Of a stretch of DNA of 64,000 nucleotides, positions 58,901 through 64,000 are shown one piece after another; the first letter of the stretch is position 1; each line of letters starts with the position of its first letter. The DNA is from Fremontodendron californicum (Eukaryota > Streptophyta > Magnoliopsida > Malvales > Malvaceae), in contig JAULJL010000021.1 of NCBI GenBank assembly GCA_030761205.1, forward strand, positions 10,583,160-10,647,159. The letters run 5' to 3'. The notes under the pieces were generated by a model. That model ran no database searches. It was given only the letters and a program-made list of their open reading frames with translations, and was not told the DNA's origin. A program made the translations under genes and the position numbers.

Positions 58901-61900
58901 TTCTCACTGGAACAATATTTGAGATCCAAGTGGGATACTTGACTTCTCTAATAAAGCCAGCTTTGATAAGCTTATTGACCTCAGCTTCAATTTGGGGGAT
59001 CAAGTCAGGATGGAAACGTCGTTGAGCTTGTTTGATAGGTCAGACACTTTTCTTGACAGCCAGATGATGCATAGCTACTTTTGGATCAAGTCCCGGCATT
59101 TCTTTGTAAGTCCAAGCAAAGATATCTCGATACTCTATCAAAAGATCAAGATAGGCTTTTTCCTCTTCTGGTGGTAAGCAAGCATTAATAAAGATCGGTC
59201 GTGGATCTTCACTAGTGCTGATGTTAACCTCCTTTAGCTCATCAATAGTAGCTTGATTTCCTTCTTCAAAAGACGAAGGGGCTTCTTGGGCTTCTTCTTC
59301 TTGAGATTTTTCACCAGTTTTTTTTACAGATACATGGTTAGAAGTAAAGATTTCTGTTTCTTCAAGTTCTTCTTCCTCTGAGGATGAGACTGATTTGGTT
59401 ATAACCACTGTGTGCTTTCTAGCCTTTAAAACTTCACCAGTAGTTACCTTCCATTCGCTTTACCTTTTCATTCGAGAAGGAATTTTGCTGTGAAAATCTC
59501 TTGATTCCTTTAAAGTGGAAGACTTTCTTTTTCGGCCACAGTTAACTTCTTCAGAGTACAGACTTCCAAGCCTTGACTGAATGGAAATTGATTTACTTAC
59601 AGGAACTTCACTGCATTTTTCTCCCATTCGTTCAAAAACTGACCTTCGTGATGATTGAATGCTCAAACGATCAAACACTGAACATCGTGTTGAGCGTGCT
59701 CCCAAGCGATCAAATACTGAAAGTCCTGGTGGCTTCACTGCATCTTCTTGCTCCTCGAGAACTTCCTCCACATTTATGTACCTCGAAGTTTGTTTATGAA
59801 TCTTCAATTTTAATGGAGAATATCCAAGCCCCTCTCTAGAAGTTCCGATGTGATCAATCTTCTTTTGCCAGACCTGTCGGATCTTGAATGAACTTTGCGG
59901 CTTTTCTTTGCTAGGCTCTTTTGTCTCGTGAGCCAATTTTGCAACATCCTCTTGTTTATATCCAGCTTTGACAAGCAACCTATAAGCGTTAGGATCAAAA
60001 TCTTTAGCTCGATGAGTAGGAAGATCTTGATGTTCACAAAGAGGTTCTTCTACTGGCCTAACAAATCCTTGCAGTGGAGGTATAAGGCCTCTTGATTCTT
60101 CCAAGTTAGTGAAAGGAAGAGTTAGATCATTTAAACCTTGAGCAATTTCATCTTCTCCAACTGTGGAAGAAGCCAAATTCTTTCCCTTTTGCTTTAATTC
60201 TTGCATCGGGTTGGACATTACTTCTTCGATAAATGTATCTTTTAGATAAAACTTTGCATCTGCGAAATGTGCTTCTGCTATAGTAAATGGCTTAGCGTCT
60301 GCAAGGATCGTCTTGACTTGACCGTTTCTGCAATACTTGAGACATTGATGCAGAGTTGAGGAGACTACACCATTTTGATGTATCCACGGTCGTCCTAACA
60401 ACATGTTGTACGTCGTTTTGGCATCGATTACATGGAAAAGTGGACTTGACTCCATATCTCCAATGAAAAGTTGAAGTCTAAGTTTTCCAAGAGCTCTTTG
60501 TCCCCCTTGGTTGAATCCTTGGATCATCAAGCGGCTTTGCATCAATTCATCCAAAGGAACTCCCAATTCTTTCATTGTCATCAACGGGAGTATGTTGACA
60601 GCAGAACCATCATCGATCAAGATTCTATTGATCTTCTGTTCCCGAGTATATCCTACGACGAACAACGGCCGATTATGAGGGGTTGACCCTAGCAACAGAT
60701 CCTCATCAGAAAAGTTAATTTTCGTAGCACAAGAATGCTCATCGACTTCAAATGCTACTGAGTCTGTGTTGTTTTCATTATCTTCATTGCCACCGTTATG
60801 GTAACAAGTCATGAAAACCAAATCTTCATTTCTAAGCTGAATTGGCATGAATTCGTTTAAAGTGATTTGCCTCTTTGACTTCCTCCCTACTGAATTTTTT
60901 CTCCGAGATGGCATTTTTGCTTCTTGAGGCACATTGGGCTTTAGAAATTTAGATGGTTGTTTGACCATCTTAGTTCTTGTAGGCACTTTCACAACTTTTG
61001 GAAGATTCTTCTTTTTGCTTTTTCAGCGTGTGACTAGAGTCCAACCATCGTAATCTTGATTTTGTCTTTGAAGCAAATAGTTGCCCCCACTTCCCTGAAG
61101 ATCCACTATCGTACTTGTACTTGGAGCCAGTATGATAGGATCAAAAGAGCCAAATTTTATGGTTCTCTCCAGCAAATTGGATTGAGAAACCATATTGACT
61201 GATGCCAAATTTGACGACACCGTTTCTTCTTCAAACTAGATTTTCCCCTCTTCATAGAGTCGCATAATTCTATCCTTCAAAATAAAGCACTTCTCCAGAG
61301 GATGGCTAATCAAGCGATGGTACTTGCAATAATTGGGGTCTTCTACTTTATCAGCTTCTTCAGGTCGCTTCATTTTTGGCAACTGAATCAGCTTAGTCTT
61401 TAAGAGTTCTTCAAGAATGCTTGAAACATCAGAATCAGGAAAAGGATACTTCTTTTCTTGCCTCTCCTTCAAAGTGATCTTGCCTTTACCTTTGTATTGG
61501 ATAGGAGAAGATTTCGTTTCTTGAGATTGTTTTGACTTGGGAGATATCTTAAGAGGCTTGGTAGTCACGGCCATGGACTGTTTGCTTTCTCCCTTATTGA
61601 TAAAGGTTTTGCCTCCTTTGCGGGTATCTTGTTTTTCCTTGCTTTCTTTGGTTCTTGCACCGGAGGTTCTTGATTTCCAGTAGCTGTCATACTCAACTCC
61701 ATATCATGAGCACGAGTGGCTAATTCTTCAAAGGTCTTAGGCTTGATGCCTTGAAGAATGTAACGCAAGCCCCAATTCATGCCTTGGATGCACATGTCAA
61801 GGGCAGAAGACTCAGACAGTCTTTCTTTGCAGTTAAGGCTCAGATTTCTCCATCTGTAGATGTAATCAATGACTGGCTCATCCTTCCATTGACGTGAGCT

Positions 61901-62896
61901 TGTGAGTTCGATCATGCTGACTAAGCGACGAGTGCTGTAGAATCGATTAAGGAATTCACGCTCAAGTTGTACCCAACTGTCAATCGTCCCAGGCTCAAGA
62001 TCAGTATACCAATCAAAGGCGTTGCTTTTTAGGGAGCGAACGAACTGCTTCACCATGAGATCCCCATAGGTACCAGCATTATTGCAAGTTTCCACGAAAT
62101 GTGCAACATGTTGGCGTGGATTTCCTTTTCCGTCGAACTGCTGAAACTTTGGGGGTTGATAGTTCCCAGGCATCCTCAGACGATCGATCCTTTGAGAATA
62201 TGGTTTTGCATATGTATATGAAGGTTGAGTGATGCTTTCAACTTGATCTTTGATAGCCTCCTTTATAAGATCCTTGAGCTGACTGGTAGTGACGAGTTCA
62301 TTGATCTTTTCTTCAGAATCCTTAGCAACTTCCTTGCCAGAGTTCTCACCATCATCTTGAAAGATTGATTGCCAATTTTGGTTTGAAGCTTCGTTCCTTT
62401 TTCCAGTGAGACCGGCTATCTTGTCCATCATGGAAGCGATCTGGTTATCCTTCTCTTTGATACTTGCTGAAAGAATTTCAACAGATTTTGCCAGAAGTGC
62501 AACTTGTTCTTCCAATGATGTGGTGCCAGTTGTCATGACAACCATTACTCCAGAACTTGATTTTGGAGCAGATGATGGAATAGGCTTGTTGCTTGAGTAG
62601 CTATCTTGTTCTTTGTATGTTAACTGGCGACTTGCACTTGATCCTCGAGGAGAATCAACTTGTCCAGCAGAAACTTCTTCTAAGTCTTGAATTGGAGAAG
62701 AAGTGTCATAGAGAGGGTTTTGATTGAGCACCGGAAAAGTTTGCTCATACAATTCAGCAAGAGCTTTGGTCTTCCTCCTAGTGCCATAAGGATGAGCAGG
62801 GATATCAATGCTTGATGATGAAGTGGGGTAGACTGCAGGATTAGCTCGAGCAGGCTTGAGAGTTGGTTTGTTAGCAAGGTTCTTCTTGGGAGCCAT
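55968..62896 (-). pseudogene. Gag-pol of Tat-type element, copy 2 (one frameshift, five stops)
   Basis: Starts MAPKKNLANK at 62896 and ends YYA-stop at 55968, about 2300 codons. Gag core near 62165-61690. Protease LIDDGSAVNILP near 60614. Within the 931-codon open block 56208-59003: RT with YVDD at 142-145; a degenerate RNase H (about 285-400, first Asp replaced in YIAAQ); a second, complete RNase H with D438, E476, D500, D550; integrase zinc H664, H671, C702, C705 and D734, D794, E827. A C-terminal domain follows. Breaks: frameshift near 61640, stops at 61236, 61023, 59460, 59040 and 56208. Two RNase H domains define the Tat lineage. Recently active by comparison with copy 1, now non-autonomous. 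Confidence 0.94.
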
Positions 62897-62947
62897 TGCA
62901 ACTTGATAACTTGAGTTTTGAAGAAAAGAGATGAAAGGCAGAGATTG

Positions 62948-62967
62948 TCCCACCGGGCGTGCCAAAA
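62948..62967 (-). other. Primer binding site, copy 2
   Basis: TTTTGGCACGCCCGGTGGGA on the minus strand, 2 bp from the 5' LTR boundary (62970). The tRNA was not identified. Confidence 0.7.
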
Positions 62968-62969
62968 TT

Positions 62970-64000
62970 TGTACACACAAATTTCGCGTCAAAAATATGA
63001 CAAGTAAAATTTGCAGTCAAATAAGAATTTTATTAATCAAACTTTGAGGTTACAATCTCTGAATATTCTTAAAGAAAGAAATCCTTTGATTCTTTTCTTC
63101 AGTAAAACTTTGATCCAAGGGTCTTCACGACTTGATCTTGAATCGGTGATATCTGCTTCAAGGGTCTTCTAGACTTGGTCTTGAAAAACAGGAATTATCT
63201 CCTTTCCTTCGATGAACAAGATCGGAGAGCAACTTTTTAGAGAATTCTCAAGAACAAGCACCGCGTTCTTAGAATTTCTCTAATTTCTTCTTAAGAAATT
63301 TGAGAGGATTTGGCTCTTCAAAATCTTCTTCTCTTCAGGCTTTCTGAATTGTGAATTTGTGTTAAGGAGAGGTCTCTATTTATAGTGGTAGCTAGCCAGG
63401 TGAAAGAGAGTTTTAAAAGAACTCATCCTCCTTATTTATCTCTTAATTAATTTAATTTAATTAGAGATAATATCTTCTTATTTATCTCTTAATTAATTTA
63501 ATTTAATTAGAGATAAAATATTTATTTTTATCACTTAATTAATTAATTAAATTAGAGATAAAATATTTATTTATCTCTTAATTAATTTAATTTAATTAGA
63601 GATAAAACTTTATTATTTATCCCTTAATTAATTAATTAAATTAGAGATAAAATATTTATTTTTTATCACTTAATTAATTAATTAAATTAGAGATAAAATA
63701 TTTATTTTTTATCACTTAATTAATTAATTAAATTAGAGATAAAATATTTATTTTTATCACTTAATTAATTAATTAAATTAGAGATAAAATATTTATTTTT
63801 TATCACTTAATTAATTAATTAAATTAGAGATAAAAATTTATTATTTATCTCTTAATTAATTTAATTTAATTAGAGATAAAAATTTATTATTTATCTCTTA
63901 ATTAATTTAATTTAATTAGAGGTAAAATAATTATGACACATAGGTGAAATTTGATTGGATAACCCGTGAATCCTTGCAATTTGATTGGTCAAACCATGTG
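62970..64000 (-). repeat. 5' LTR of copy 2 (partial, truncated by window end)
   Basis: Same start as 44635 (TGTACACACAAATTTCGCG). TATAAATA at 63377-63384 (minus) and eleven U3 palindromic units at about 63425-63930. The final ~150 bp lie outside the window. Few differences from its partner LTR are visible, for example GGTGATATC versus GGTGAGATC near 63149. Confidence 0.92.

Larger units (their letters stand above)
44635..64000 (-). mobile_element. Tat-type Ty3/gypsy LTR retrotransposon, copy 2 (right LTR runs off window)
   Basis: The left (3') LTR is 44635-45819 and the right (5') LTR starts at 62970 and is still open at 64000. The left flank pentamer is GGAAG (44630-44634); its partner lies outside. 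Same organisation as copy 1, with gag-pol on minus (55968-62896) and a + strand PMD remnant (54557 on). A 6133-bp CACTA element splits the PMD leader. Without it, the element would be about 13.4 kb, close to copy 1. Confidence 0.93.

Overview
This is nuclear DNA from a flowering plant, most likely a eudicot. Host genes have GT-AG introns, intergenic DNA is very AT-rich, and much of the window is nested transposable elements. The species cannot be fixed from the sequence alone.

Layout, left to right. 1-2683 (+): decayed LRR receptor kinase of the FLS2/EFR/XA21 (subfamily XII) type. 2684-8071: old repeats, MITEs and AT-rich DNA. 8072-21758: complete but decayed Ty3/gypsy element of the Tat (dual RNase H) type, whose gag-pol lies on the minus strand. 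Between pol and its 3' LTR it carries an antisense (+ strand) plant mobile domain (PMD) gene. 22558-25403 (-): 3'-truncated protein disulfide isomerase-like pseudogene. 26850-31079 (-): apparently intact four-exon PIP2 aquaporin, 283 residues, the one host gene here that looks functional. 31080-43620: intergenic AT-rich DNA with MITEs, a SINE split by a 475-bp mini-CACTA element, and microsatellites. 43621-44634 (-): LRR end of an NBS-LRR resistance gene, cut by a second copy of the Tat-type element that runs from 44635 past the window end. Inside that second copy sits a 6133-bp CACTA element (47286-53418) with a perfect 3-bp target duplication. It has no recognisable transposase but carries a spliced-looking secreted-protein gene fragment.

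The two Tat copies have decayed in complementary ways. Copy 1 keeps a nearly complete PMD reading frame (two in-frame stops) but has a shattered gag-pol. Copy 2 keeps a nearly complete gag-pol (one frameshift, five stops) but its PMD gene is reduced to a tandemly amplified 5' remnant. Both copies have a TATA-like box and many CATGCA motifs upstream of the PMD start, and a splice acceptor just before it, which suggests that the antisense gene has its own transcription unit.

Smaller elements of interest are three ~410-bp hAT-type MITEs (one with a perfect 8-bp target duplication) that contain a tRNA-like A-box/B-box pair, and LTRs whose U3 holds 5, 6, 11 and 11 copies of a palindromic ~45-bp unit.
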